Origin: Harmothoe impar
Lineage: Eukaryota; Annelida; Polychaeta; Phyllodocida; Polynoidae
DNA: 64,000 nt
Direction: 5' to 3'
Assembly: GCA_947462335.1 (NCBI GenBank)
Contig: OX381717.1
Location: 42,823,523 to 42,887,522 of the forward strand
Shown here: one piece after another, positions 31,212 through 45,100 of the stretch
How the letters are laid out: every line of letters starts with the position of its first letter
Position numbering within the stretch: the stretch's first letter is position 1
Position numbers and translations under genes: made by a program
Notes under the pieces: model-generated
What the model was told of the DNA's origin: nothing
What the model saw: only the letters and a program-made list of their open reading frames with translations
Databases searched by the model: none

Positions 31212-31250
31212 AGCACTACATACAGATAGGGGCCTGATACTGCATATATA

Positions 31251-31869
31251 TGTGACCCATCTAGGCAAAAGACCCCTTCAGGCGGGATCTTTAGGTCTAG
31301 TTTTGGTCACCAGGGGGCACCATAGATGCAAAAGAGTGTAAAATACATGATAAAATGTTCTAGGACCATTTTTTATCTAGAATGCAATAATCTTCATGAA
31401 ACTATTCCATCTTGATGCTAACATTCTATATTTGGAATGCAAAAGGAAAGTGTTTTTTTTAAGAATTAGCACATATGACACTTTCTGGTTGCCATGGAAA
31501 CCATCCCAGAAGGCCAAATTAGAGGTAATAATCCTAATTTATTAAGATGTCCCATTGGTTACCCAAAACTGAAAACAGAACGCAAAAATTCCATCTAGAA
31601 GCAAATTTAGACCAATAAATCCAAATTTAATCCATTATTTCTAAATAAAACACATTTTTCATAATTATCATTATTTACTATGGGATAAAATGCATTTAGA
31701 GCTTGTTTACCATTTTCAGTTAGTGGTATGTACCAATGTTTGAAAAGGGATTCCCACAAACCTACCAGGAATTTACTAGCTCATACTGTCTCATTTTAAA
31801 GATTATGACACCAACTTTAATTAATAATTCCCCCCCTGGAGGGGTCTTTTCCCTCGTCTGGTCACATAT
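31251..31869 (+). mobile_element. Inverted-repeat element R3 upstream of paralog B exon 1
   Basis: About 620 bases, ending GTGACC/GGTCAC and flanked by ATAT. Outer inverted repeats include AAAAGACCCCT on both sides. It shares long segments with 47298-47909 and, inverted, with 34620-35148 (TTTCTGGTTGCCATGGAAAC). It ends about 360 bases before the paralog B start codon. Confidence 0.75.
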
Positions 31870-32230
31870 GCATATATATATATATGTGAAGTATCGGTTT
31901 TTGGGGTCTGAAAAAGCAGTACTGCATATATGCAGTATTGGTTTTATAGTGGTACTGCATATATATGCAGGACCAGCAGGGAAAGGGTTAAACAGCTAAA
32001 GCATTGCCAAAAATTATGTTCAACGCCCTCTGCTCAAAGGAGCCTTAACACGCCACCTTGCCTTTCTCTGGCCCTTCCTGTGAACGTAAAGCTAGAAGGT
32101 AGACGAGAGAACACACAGAGCTGTTCTTGAAACTTCCTCACACTTTTGCCCAGGATTGAAAAGAATTGGACAATTCTTTAATTCAGCACAGATATTGAAT
32201 TAGCTGTGTGGGGTCTCGCAGTTAAGTGAG

Positions 32231-32348
32231 ATGGTGACGAAGGGTCCTATCATGGCAGCCCTTTTTCTGCTGGCTGTTTTCTGCTTTGGGCAAACAGCAG
32301 CACAGCCATACCAAGTCAACGGAGATATCCATCCTACGTGTACAAGTA
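32231..32348 (+). CDS. Paralog B exon 1: start codon and signal peptide
   Basis: ATG at 32231 has G at -3 and G at +4. It opens MVTKGPIMAALFLLAVFCFG, followed by QTAAQ, a convincing signal peptide with a hydrophobic core and a small-residue cleavage region. The donor GTGAGT at 32349 leaves phase 1, exactly what exon 2 at 45178 needs. The exon is too small to stand out as an ORF; it was found by reading for an N terminus upstream of the first module. No clear TATA box was seen; transposon-like repeats occupy the upstream region. Confidence 0.8.
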
Positions 32349-35300
32349 GTGAGTATACATATATATATATATAATATGCAGAGGTATAGGGGGCGGCAGG
32401 CAGGGGGAACCCAAGCCAACCAAAGTTAAGCATCATCCTTTGCATGACTTTTATGTGAATAGACATACCATGCATATACCACACATAGGAATTTTATAGA
32501 ACAGTAGTGTTCTGATTTAGGACTTTTCCCTTCTTATGAACGCTTTCGGAATAATATGTATTATACTATAGGAACTTGGAGTGTTTTTACCTCAATCATT
32601 TTTGAATAGCACTTTGTCATGCCTGACCAATGTCGCTATGACTAGCTTGGGATAGCCACTTCAGACTATATAGAGTTGGGTAGTATCTATCTCAACCCAC
32701 CTCTTGTGTACAACCAAGCATAGCTCATACTGTTAGAGGATTTGTATAGGATTTGTTGCGTTAAGACTGATCGATTTTTAAGCCCAGTTTGGTAACTGAG
32801 AACATTATATATAGGATTTGTAGCATAAAGACTGGCTGATCCTTAAGTGGAGTTTCGTACCATAGACCACTATATAGGATTTGTAGCATAAAGACTGGCT
32901 GATCCTTAAGCCCAGTTTTGTACCAAAGAACACTATATAGGATTTGTAGCATAAAGACTGGCTGATCTTTAGGTGCAGTTTGGTACCATAGACCACTATA
33001 TAGGGTTTGTTGTCTGAAGACTGACTGATCTATAAGCCCCTTTTGGTTCCTTAGACCACTATATAGGATTTGTTGCGTAAAGACTGACTGACCTTGAGCA
33101 TACTTTGGTACCATATATAGGATTTGTTGCATAAAGACTGGCTGATCTTTAAGCCACGTTTGACACCATAGAACACTTAGTCTATATAGGATTTGTTGCG
33201 TATAGACTGATAGATTTTTGTGCCCAGTTTGGTACCTGAGACCACTATATAGGATTTGTTGCGTAAAGACTGGTCGATTTTTAAGCCCAGTTTGGTGTCT
33301 GAGACCACTATATAGGATTTGTAGCATAAAGACTGACTGATCTTTAAGTGCAGTTTGGTACTTTACCATGTAAAGTCACGATGTATACAACGCACCAGTG
33401 AGTTTGGTGCCTTTCCCTCAAGGAGTCTAATTTGTACCACCTAACCCACAAAATTCCACCCATCGGGTTGGCTGTCCACCGGTTATTTAGGGCCTGACAT
33501 AAACTAATACATAGGCTACCCCTCCCTTGCCACTGCTGGGGGATCCACAGCTTGTTTACCCTTTAAGGGCCGCTCCTCTGCTGAAAAACTGTTTCCAAAA
33601 TTCTGGTACATTGGAGATGTATTATGCTCTACTAAAACTACTGAATAAAAATCAAAACATGAAGAAACTGTAGTTTCATGACTAGCCTCACCTGGGATTT
33701 AACTTGGAGCCTTCCTATCACTGTCCGACGCTGTGGCAGCTGAAGGGAGGCCTACATCATAGCTCTCATGTAGATGATCAGATGGATGAGCGAAAGGAAA
33801 AGATAGTTAGGACCTACTGCAAATCAAGTGCAAGGTTGACCTTGTAGTGTTAGAACCATATAATATGACTGAGCTATCGAGGCAGCTGGAGGTAGGCCTG
33901 CAGCATGGCTCTCATATTCTGCACCTTTAGCAATATGCACACATTATTTTGTTTAACACCTAAATTTTTTATTATACCATGGAAACTATAGGCAAGGCCC
34001 ATATAGAATGATGTTAAATTCCGTTTAGTATGGAACACATTGAGAGATGGCTAGTCCAAGGATCGATCCCAGGACCCCCCGTATACCTAGTACAGCGAAA
34101 AGTGCTGTAGGTGTACAACTCACTACTGTAAGCTGCATCTTCAGCAACAGAAATGTACATGTACAGCAAAATTGACTGTATTATCTTTTACAGTAAAAGT
34201 ACTATATAGTTACAGCACATTTTGCTGTTCTGGAACAACAACTTTTTACAGTGTGCATTCATTCATCATGATGAGACTGTATATAATTGGGAAGTGTCAT
34301 CCAGTAGGCCATTCATTGACAAAAAGTGGTTTCTCATCACCAAGTACTGAAGAATTTGACAAGGGAGGCTTCTTTTTTTACTCACAGGCTACAAATTATT
34401 GGATAATTTTGATAGTTAAGTATTTTATTGATCTTTAGAAGTGAGGAAAATGTAAGTTTTCTCTATTTTACTGCACTACAGGCAGTAGGCCTATTAGCTT
34501 TAATTTGATACCAGGCATTATTATCTTTAATTTCGATACCAGATTTATATACGTATGTATGTCCATTTTTACCATGTTTTTATAAAAGAAATAAAAAAAA
34601 AAACGTTTTTCTAAAAACCTGATTTCTATGATGTGCGTGGTGATGAGAAACCATTTTGGCCTTATACATGAGTTGTTGTGTATAACTGAAAATGAAAGAT
34701 AGCTCTAAATGCACTGTATCCAATAATAGATACTAAAATACATTAAAAAAATCAGATTTATTAAAAAATAACCTAAAAGTGTGTGACCTATTGGCGTAGA
34801 TTTGGTTCTAGAAGGAATTTTCAATGTCTGCTTTCAGTTTTGAGTATTTGATGGAACTCCCTAGAGATGTGAAACAAAACGTTCCATTTAGAGCAATGGA
34901 ATGGTTTCCATGGCAACCAGAAAGTGCCATATATGCAAATTCCCCATAGAAAACATTCCATTTACATTCAAAATATAGAACACTAGTATCAAAGAATAAT
35001 TCTGAGAAGACTACTGTATTCTCCACAAAAAAAATCTCTAAAGCTTTTTTTGGTCTATTTCCGCTGTTTTGTCCTCATAATGCACCCTGGTGGCCAAAAC
35101 CAGAACTAAAAATCCCCCCCCCCCGAATGCTGGTTTTCTCAGGACGGGGTGTGAGGCCCCTATCCCTCAAAAGGCCCCTATCCCTCAAATGTTTGTGAGA
35201 TAGGGGCCGTTTGAGACTTAGGGCCCACCTCAGGTCCCTATATAGCAAAAAGTCCCTATCCCACAAAATTTTGAGACATAGGGACCACATTTAAACAGCC

Positions 35301-38300
35301 CCTATCTCACAAATATTTGTAGGATAGGGGCCATTTGAGGGATAGGGACATGTCAGGCCCCTATCCTACAAACAATCCCTAAGCATCAAAAGCCCTATCC
35401 ATCAAAAACCTTTGTAATAATTTCTATGACTATTTCTTGCTTCTGCAGCAATAAAATAGGCCTCATTCGGGTACAATCTATAGCCTGCAGACTGACACCT
35501 GTTATGACTTTGTACACTCTAAACCATGATGAGGTAAATTTTCCAACCTAAAATGCTCTGAGAACCCACACCCCCTCCCCCTCCTCCTGCCTGAACCGAC
35601 CACAGTATGTTGATGTCAACCAAATGGTCACTCACTTGGGGTAGGGATGGAGGGTTGATATATGACCACCAGGGCGGTTTGGTAAGATGACAAGGGGGCG
35701 GTAACTGGTCAGTCCCGTACAGGGAAGGCAACAAGTGACAATAAACATGCACAGTGGGTCTGGACCCCTGGGTCTGGACAGAATGTGCCACTGCCTTAAT
35801 GTACCACTGTCTGAATGTACCTGGTTGTGCAAATGGTACATTGCGACCACTGCATGAAGTATATTGTGACTGGTACGTTGTGACAATGATATATTCCTCA
35901 TAGGATTCGAGGACAGCTTTCACAGACCTCAGCCAGTCTAGCCTCTCCCATTTCCCTTATTTCAGACCATTTTGAGGGATAGGGACATGGACAAAATATT
36001 TGTGACTTTGGGATTTCACATGGGCCCTATGTCTCAAACCGTTTTGAGGGATAGGGGCTGTTTGGCATATAGGGACTTCACCTGGTCTCTATCTCTCAAA
36101 CGGACCAATTTTGAGGGATAGGGGCCTTTTGAGGGATAGGGGCCTCACACGTGTCACTTTACTGTGCCAAGTGCAATCTGGTGGTGCAAATCTTAAATTC
36201 AAGATTGTCATGCTTTTAAGATTGCCCATTTTAAGATTGTCCATTTTCCCACGAGAGTGTGTCCACTTGTGCCCTTATACATGCCAGTGGGTATTATGGC
36301 CATTTTTTTGTTTCAATGAGCTCTAAACAAACTCGTTTATTGACAAAACAACACGTTTGTGATGCGGTATACATTAATTTATCAACTTGAATGCAAAAAA
36401 AGTGTATCTTTAATGTTTATAGTATGGGCATGTACTCAGTAAGCATGAACAAATTTCACGATTTCAGTACTACCGTAAAACCTCGCGTGTAAGCCTAACT
36501 CACGTATAAGCCGCACCCCGACTTAAGGGCAATCCTATAAGCCGCACCAGTGATCTGATTATGGTGAATTTTGACATGTATTATAATGGCAAAAACTCAA
36601 GTATAGGCCGCCCCCTGACCCTCTGCTGATCCTATAAGCAGCACCATTGATCTGATTCGCGTACTAGCCACGGCTTATAGTATAGCATCACCACAGAGGA
36701 ATTGAGAATATTATCATATTGTTATAATTTATAATTGCATAGATGCGCCATGCCATCAGGATAACAAATCTGTTTTAAATTTGTGTCTAGTATGTCTAGA
36801 AGCAGCGAAAATCGAAATTATGTATCAGAAAAAATGTGATCATATTGGAGGAATGTCCCATAGATAAACACCACGGACATGGACCCCCTACTTAGTAGGC
36901 TGTACTGCAACTAGCGCACCTCACGCAAGTGTGAGCGCGACTTCCCGTTTTTCTACTTCCCAAGACTATTAGAGGTACTTCTAGTACTTCTAGTACACAT
37001 GAAGCAGTTTTAGAATTGCCTAACTGTCTAGTTTCATGTTCTTAAGCAGTGAGTAGCTATTGTAAAGAGGTGCGACTGGAGCACAGCATGCATGCAGGGA
37101 CAGCATTCGCAGCTTTACCTTGCATGCACTGCCCCGTACCTACGGCCGTGAGAGGAGGGGGTAGGGGGTGGCTTTCTCGGCTTACCCCTCAAGGAAAGCG
37201 GCCTACAGGGGTGTTGGGGGCGCCCCCACACCCCCAGGCAGACCCCCGATACACATACACTTTGTACAATTAAAATCCGCGGGGCTTAAGGATACTGTAT
37301 ACAATCTAAGTGCCCCCCTGTGGATGCTTTGAGAACCTTCAGAAACTGTTTTGGGGCACCCAAGCTCCACCTGGTGGATGTGCATGCAAACACCAATTTG
37401 GAAAATATTTTAGTAGTTTTCTCCAAGAGAGCCTTGAACTTAGGATCTCAGGATTTACAGGCAAACTTGCTACTGACTGAGCTAACCAGACATGTGTCTG
37501 TGAGGACTGCTAATGTTATGGTCAGTGGTACCTAACATGTCTAGTTGGTTCTTGTCCATTTGCTAAACATTGGCACCATAATTGGTGCTGTTCTTTTGAT
37601 ATATTACACTTATCATATATAGCCATGTTCTGACAGACTTTGGTGAAGAATCTATGGGTTGATTCCTTTTAATGAAGGGATTATCTTGCAATTGTCAAGC
37701 AAGTCCCCAATATCTAACTCAATAGTTTCAACCCTATTGAGATATAATATGTGAATTACATATAGGATCCTGAGAAATATCCTAAGTCACCTAACTTAAG
37801 TAATTTACTGTTATGATAAACATCTTGATGCCTTGTTTTAGGTTGAAATGATGTCTAGGATATCTGTACAAAGTCCCACCAGGTGTGGTGATTTTACTCT
37901 GGTATGGCACCATAAATCTCTTTCATTTTTTCTTCTGTATTATTTATATATATAGGAAGATATGTAGCGATTCTCAAGTAGTTTCTATGGTTTTCTGAGA
38001 TAGTATCCAGTGTCCTTAACAATGACATATGTTAACCATTTATATATCAATGGAAAGCCACAATTCTCCTCTACACAATGTGCATATCAGAAAGTGAGCG
38101 CGGCACATGCATTTTAAACAGCACATGAACTTCTAAGAAAGTTTACTTTATAAGCTCATATCTCTAGTTAGAAGCATCAGATTTCAGAGTGGCACCCACC
38201 AAACTGTAGCTATATATATATATTCTCTGATTGATCATGTTATTCCCACACACATATATCATACGAGGATCTCCTCAGCTATTAAGTTATTGAGGGACAA

Positions 38301-41300
38301 TCCTAGTGATAGGAAGAATCACGGCCCATGCAGGTGTGAGTAAACAGTAGGCACAGCCATCCAACAGACGGGTGGGCTATTGGTGAGGCTAATATTATTA
38401 ACTTATACGCAAGATTTTACGGTACTATACTAGCCATCCATGCACCTGTGGTGGGTTTCTATACCACGTTATAGCGGTCCTTGGGGTTACCCAATGAGCG
38501 TGAAGGTCTTCCATCAACTAAAGGCATACGGAAAGCAGTATCACTTTTATGAGAAACAGAGCTTCAGGGGTTTGGGTGCAATTGAAGGAGAAAATATATA
38601 GACAAATGCCTATTGATACTGTCTCTGCTGTATTTCACAAGTGGGGGCTGGGGCAGTATCCCATGAAGCCGCAGGCTAAGTGGGATGTGCCCCAGCAGCC
38701 ACAATTAGAATACATCAGAGAGGTATCAATGTAGCATTTTTTCATATGCAGCCATTTAATGAAGGGAAGACAAATTTTCTTAGCCCATTAATAACAGGCG
38801 CATTATATCAAATGGGGGGCATTGAATACGGCATTGAATACGGCTTAAGCATAGGAGAGCTTGTATTTCCAAAAAAAAAAAAATTAATTATATTGTGTAC
38901 TAACACAGACATTAATGGTGTGTTTCGTGTACATGACACAATTTCTACAGGTAAGTATATAGGCGCTGTCCTACCAATATACGTACCACTTCAGGTGTAT
39001 CTACATGTGGAGACTAGTTGGGGAGATTCTCTGCCACAAGTGGGGGCTGGGGCAGTATCCCATGAAGCCGCAGGCTAAGTGGGATGTACCCCAGCAACCA
39101 CAATTAGAATACATCAGAGAGGTATCAATGTAGCATTTTTTTCATATGCAGCCATTTAATGAAGGGAAGACAAATTTCCTTAGCCCATTAATTACAGGCG
39201 CATTATATCAAATGGGGGGCATTGAATGGGGCCTTCCAATGTTTAAGCACAGGAGATCTTGCATTTCCAAAAAAAAGAGTTAATTATATTGTGTACTAAG
39301 ACAGACATTAATGTCGGTGTGTTTCGTGTACATGACGCAATTTCTACAGGTAAGTATATAGGCGCTGTCCTACACTGAAAACTCTATAGGGAAAAAAGTC
39401 ATCAAGGGTGATGACTTTTAGTCATCACCGTGATTGTGTCCCTGGTGATTACTTGGTCATCACTAGAGTCATCATATGTGATGACTCTGAGTCGTCACCG
39501 TGATTACTTTTTTGACCTAATTAGAGATTTTGACCTAATTAGAGATTATGCAGTGCTAGTCTGAATGATGAAACAGGTCATCAATGTGATGCCTAAGTCA
39601 TCATCTATGATTAATTTCTTGTAACTTCTTTTTCTGTACAACAAGGTGTTTATCCTAATAATTTTGTGATTACCCTCTGCTCCTGTCATCGGACCTTAAG
39701 TGAGAGCACTTCTACCAGCATAGCAAGTCCAATAAGGCATAGATATATATAGTAACTGACAGCCTATCCTTACATTAGTAAATGTGGTCTCAGACACGAA
39801 AAAGGTGTTCATGTATACAAACATGTGTGCTTTTGAGAATTTTTCCCAGAACTTGATTGTAAAGTACTTGAGTTTGTAACGTGATAATATTATTCATATA
39901 CTTCACTTCATAAGTTTCTATTATCAGAGTTGATATAGATAAAAATCAGTGAAAGGCCTAGAGTAGGTACTGCCTATTCCATTATTGCCTAGTGGGGCCC
40001 TCTAGTGGCAAATATTGTAATCAAAATGATGACTTTCGGTCATCACGGTGATGGCCTGACCTCATCAACTGGGCATGATTACCTTAACTCATCAGTAGTG
40101 ATGAGTTTCAAATATACCTAAGTTTTCAGTGTACCAATATACGTACCACTTCAGGTGTATCTACATGTGGAGACTAGTTGGGGAGATTTTCTGCCAATTC
40201 CACCCTGTGAAAACAATGGCGGTACATCCACTATTGTATCCGTTGAAAAGAGGCGAGCAATGTACCAGCGACATCATTGGCAGACCCTTTGCCCTTTGGC
40301 AAAATGTGAGGTTGCCACCGCCAGAAAGGGAGGTACAAGTCCTGGGAGTATGACACACATTGACAAAGGCATAGCTGGCATTAGGCAAGGATTGTAGTGC
40401 CTCTACATGGGTACCCACAGTTTTGAGCGTGTCGCCGTGTCGATTTTTAGGGATAAGGGTGTGTCACCGTGTCAAATTTTATATATGTATAGCATAGACT
40501 GAGGCCTTATAAAGTCGCCTGTGTCCGTCGTTTTTTAAAAGGGGCATGTCGCCCGTGTCGATTTTTAAAACCCCCGTGTTGCTGTGTCGCACGTGTCGAA
40601 TTTTACCCATGTAGAGGCACATTGTACTGTAAGGTGTGTCTCTGCGAGAAGATACTCCCCTCCCATACTGCGCTTGATGCAAACCCTTCTTGGTGACTTG
40701 TTCACCATACTAAGTAACTAGTTGTGGGTGAGAAAGTAATACCCAACTTATTGCACGGCAAATAACCAACTTTAGCAGCTGAAGCTGGTTCTTTATAGGG
40801 GTCTTCTTAAAGGTACGGGTAGGCTGGCCCTGTCACCGTCTATTAAGTAGGGTGTTTACCCCCACAAGAAATTTTTATCGCACATAATTCTATATACCCT
40901 TTATGGAAAGATAAATAATTATGTCAGGAATATAATGCAGAAGACGGTATGTAAATACATGTTGTAGATAATTAAATCTGCTGCAAGGTTGGGGGTTTTA
41001 CTGGAAAAGGTCCCTATACAGTATAGAGGGGAGAAAAATGGTTGTGTTGGTTAGAATGATAAGTGCCAATTGAGACGAAGATTGACTGGCATGCCTCAGT
41101 GATCACCACTACAGCAGGTACAAATTCAGTGCATTAGTATTATATTTATACCGCACTTGGCCAGCAGAACAAAAGAAATCGCCTGACTGTATATGACGTA
41201 CAAAAGGTGAGAAAAACACTCACCACTGGTGTGGCATAAGTTAGATAAACCACAACTAGAGGATTGCACTATTATAGGCTTGGTCACGGCTGAACACACT

Positions 41301-42083
41301 CACCTGCGACTCGTGATCAGCCTTGACCATCGCCAATATAATACGTGCAACCCACTGGCTGTGGTTTAACTACTACATGAAGGTCTAGGTATGTACCTAC
41401 ATATCTTAAACCCGCAGGTCTCGGTACCCCTCCAGCGGCAGTCGGAGTGCAGTCGGGACAGGTACTCAGCGCTATATATAGGGGCACTGGGCCTTTAAAG
41501 GGGCATTCTCACCACTCAAACTTACCACATAGCAGACTACAACAGTACTAGACAATGTGTTTTCTATCACCCCAGTACATAAGATTTTCTCATTTCCTTG
41601 TCGCTTAGAACGGAAATATCAGAGGTAACATGTGCCTAACTTAGAGACACTCAACCATCACCACAGACAGTGCTGTAGTATCTCTATATAGATTCTCATC
41701 ATTCATGTACTCACTATGTTGAAGGAAATGCTTTATTTATCAAATCCTTACATGCGATTAACGTATAGGGTCTTTGCTAAAAGATGGTATCATTGTATAG
41801 CGGAAATCCTTCTATATTCCATGCACCATGCAAAAGTGCATGGCAAGGCACAGAAACGGCCCTTTTCACGGCTCTGAGCGGTGCAGATAAACACCCTATA
41901 TTAGGATCGCACGCCCTCTCGGCAAGCACGCCTCAAGTCACACAGGTTGCGGTCCTCACTGGACCATAACCCTGGGAAGCTTGCGCCAGGGTCACCGCCC
42001 CTTTAGTACCATCATGGAGGTCTACTGTGCCATTATAGCGGAAGATCAGTGTAGGACACATCAGCATAATATATATATTATGC

Positions 42084-42136
<53 letters not shown>

Positions 42137-45100
42137 TATACGATCGGACGACTCATCGTGCTTTTTAGGTGATATTCCCGTTCTGATATTGGTGCATACC
42201 GCACACTTGGGGGGGTGAAATCGTTCTGATATTCTGGATATCAGAACGATTTGTAATGAGTTACCGGATATCAGAACGATTCTGTCGGAACTCTCGACAG
42301 CCATAAAATCCGAGGATTCATGGAGACTCGAACACGCTACATCAAGACTTGAAGTCCGATGTGCTAACCACCACGCCGTGAAGGCGCTGGTAGAGGTGGG
42401 TGGCGAAACAAGGAGTCTACAGGCGGATTTCCAGCCCTGTAGGACCATTATTTACCGAGTTACAGAAGAAAAGGCATTTTTTGGTATAGTTTCTTTGAAA
42501 ATCCAAATTTTTTTCTAATTTCTTTTTTACTATAAAGGTAGAAGGTGGACTTTACTTAGCCTTTCGTTAAAATAATTCTAGGGATTTTTTTTCACATAGA
42601 AATAGGCATTTTGAAAAAGGTTCGTTTCCACCCAGGATCGATCCAGGTACCCTTGGTGTGTGAGGCGGAGACGCTAGCTGCCATGCCTATCCGGCTGTGG
42701 TGAATGCGGAGGGAAACGCTGGTTAGTATATAACATAGCCCCAAGCTGGCCCCCTCACAAATTCTATGTTGAACTCAGTGTTGGAGATTGAGGATATGAC
42801 GTCACCAGGCTCCACCAATCAGCGAGCAGGGTTGGTGGGAGGTCAAAACAACATGGCGCTACTGCTGTACGAGTGATATTCAGTCAATAATCTTTCAAAA
42901 TGGCCAAATTAGGACGTTTTAAAGGTAAATAAGGACATATTAATCGGAATATTGTATAATAAACCTAATAATATATGAATATCACCGAACTTAGGGTGTG
43001 TATTCATGAATAACAAACCTCGGTGCTACGCACCTCGGTTCGTTATTCAAGTATACACACCCTGCGTTCGGTGATATTCATACATTATTGGTTAAATATA
43101 TATATATGTGTGAAGTATCACAAAAAAACAGACAAGTAGTTTCCAATTGAATTGTTGAAAATTGTATTGGAAGGTTTGTATACATCGAGGTGGTGGAGGG
43201 AAATTGGAGTATAGTTGGCTACTTTTCGATGTTATTTAAACATCTTCGTCTTTGTAATAACGATATTACCATAACGCAATATTTGGCTGTGTTACACTTT
43301 AGCACACTTTGTGATTCCCCTAGGCTATATATAAAACGGCATTATTTGGGACCAGCGAACCACCCCATTGAATTAGGCCTGAGTGCTCGTCGGGAACAGA
43401 TAAACCAAAAGAGGCTAGGAAGAGGGATCTACTTTTTTCTAACCTAACTCGGTTTCCTTCCTAATTTCATTTTAAATAATATATTGGTTCCTTTATATGT
43501 CATAAACGTTCTCCCTATTAGACTACTTCTCAGAATACTGTTGTATATGAAGGAAAAACAATACAAATAATAGATCTACAAATAATCTCTTATTGAGGGC
43601 CTATAGCAACAAAGGATACGGAATCCAACTAAATTCCGCCATGTTTTGTTGCATCAAAATTGCATGAAAATAACTTATCTATCAATGATTAGTGATCAAA
43701 TATAACAACATTCGACTGTAAAAACTTATTCTATCTACCCCTATAAATATAATGGTATAATTCCTTTAAATTATTGAGATAATTGAGCCTAAACTTCTCA
43801 ATCGGCCTGCTCCGAGAGAATCTGCATGGAGAGTGAGGTGAGGAGCCAATAGTAAGGGACGCACGTCACCATGGCGATGTAACCAGGGCCATCTGGGGCA
43901 ATGGGACGCAGGTATTGCGAGTTCCCGCCCCCTGCGCCATGCAGAGGGGTTTACCACAGAAAAGGCCTACATTGGGATGGTGTATGGGTGTGGGGGGGGG
44001 GGGGGCAAGGGAAAATATCACGGAATAGGCCGCTAGACTAGGCCCTATCCCCCTCCCCCAAACACACCCACAATCCCAGACCCCGAAGGGGCTAGTTCTT
44101 AGTGAATTTAATAGCATCCCTTTATTTTATCAGTGTGAGTGTGGGGGGAGGGGGATTGAAAGTGACATGAGTATGTACGCATGGGGGGGGGGGGGTGGTG
44201 GTAGTCCAAATGCGTACATGGTGCAACAAGGGGCAGGTGGGGGCACTGTGTGCTGATCCTATAAGCCGCATCGCCCATCTGACTCCCATACTAGTTGTGA
44301 CTTTTACGCAAGATTTTACGGTAGTTATTGTGGTGTGGTCACATGATCAGAAGAGAGGTCACATGACCTGTTGTTTTGTGAATAAATTAGTGAGGCAGCA
44401 GCCATCTTGGATTAAGCAACTCAGTGCTCATTGTCCTGTTGATTTCCATGGATTACAGGGAGATTACACATAGAAACATTACAGTTATGTAGCGTGTCGC
44501 AGTTGTCCTATCGAAGACATGGCGACAATAGTCATGCAAAATGGAGTTAAGTGACATGAGGAAAAAAATAAGTGACATGACATGGGGTATTTATCAAAAT
44601 CAACATTGGACAGGACAGGCTCTTAAAGACGACGTGGGACATGGGGATTTAAGTGACAGGCGACATGGTCATTTTATAAAAAGTCGACATGCGACATGGG
44701 GACCCCCACTCTATATCCTCTTGATAGATCACTGAAAAAAAAAATTGCTTTCTCATCACTGCACAATTTGAGCAGCAGCTTTTAGATGCTTTTGTCTAGA
44801 CACTTGACAATCTGGAGGAAATGATGGCTTTCCCTCACATGCTTATCAGTACTTTAGGCCTGAATCATTTTATTAAATAGCTTGACACCCCCCACCCCCC
44901 TGTCACACTTTGTCACACTCTGACCAACGCCAACCCACCCCCTCGAGTGTGATGTCATTTATGGACAGCCCCTTAATAGACAACATTGACATATAGTATT
45001 GCATGTAATATATAGTCGGGTCATATACATATATACATGTAGGTAGCTACTTATATAGATACTAAATGAGCAATATCACCACTCGCGCAGCTACCACATA

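Larger units (their letters stand above)
26250..32230. other. Intergenic region between paralogs A and B
   Basis: Holds the 3' UTR and flank of paralog A (a possible AATAAA at 27002-27007), the end of the duplication near 27660, a hairpin near 27837-27872, and repeats R4 and R3. I see no coding exon. The paralog B promoter should lie just before 32231, but no TATA or initiator stands out. Confidence 0.6.

Noticed and set aside
32761..33369. 202-codon minus-strand ORF with repeated QSVFMLQILYSG-type units
   Set aside because: It lies wholly in a 63-bp minisatellite; a unit length divisible by three keeps frames open. No homology or start context supports a protein.
30938..33640. R4 direct repeats as LTRs of an element containing paralog B exon 1
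   Set aside because: There are no TG/CA ends, PBS, polypurine tract or coding region between them. They are two copies of a dispersed repeat.
34172..34438. 88-codon ORF in intron 1 of paralog B
   Set aside because: It lies in inverted-repeat sequence (CTGTAAAA-type ends), with no homology or splice context.
41981..42172. Short ORFs across the AT microsatellite
   Set aside because: They are poly(Ile-Tyr) translations of alternating AT and have no coding support.
42300..42390. Functional tRNA gene on the minus strand
   Set aside because: A- and B-box-like blocks exist, but the anticodon and acceptor stems do not pair convincingly. A tRNA-derived SINE is more likely.
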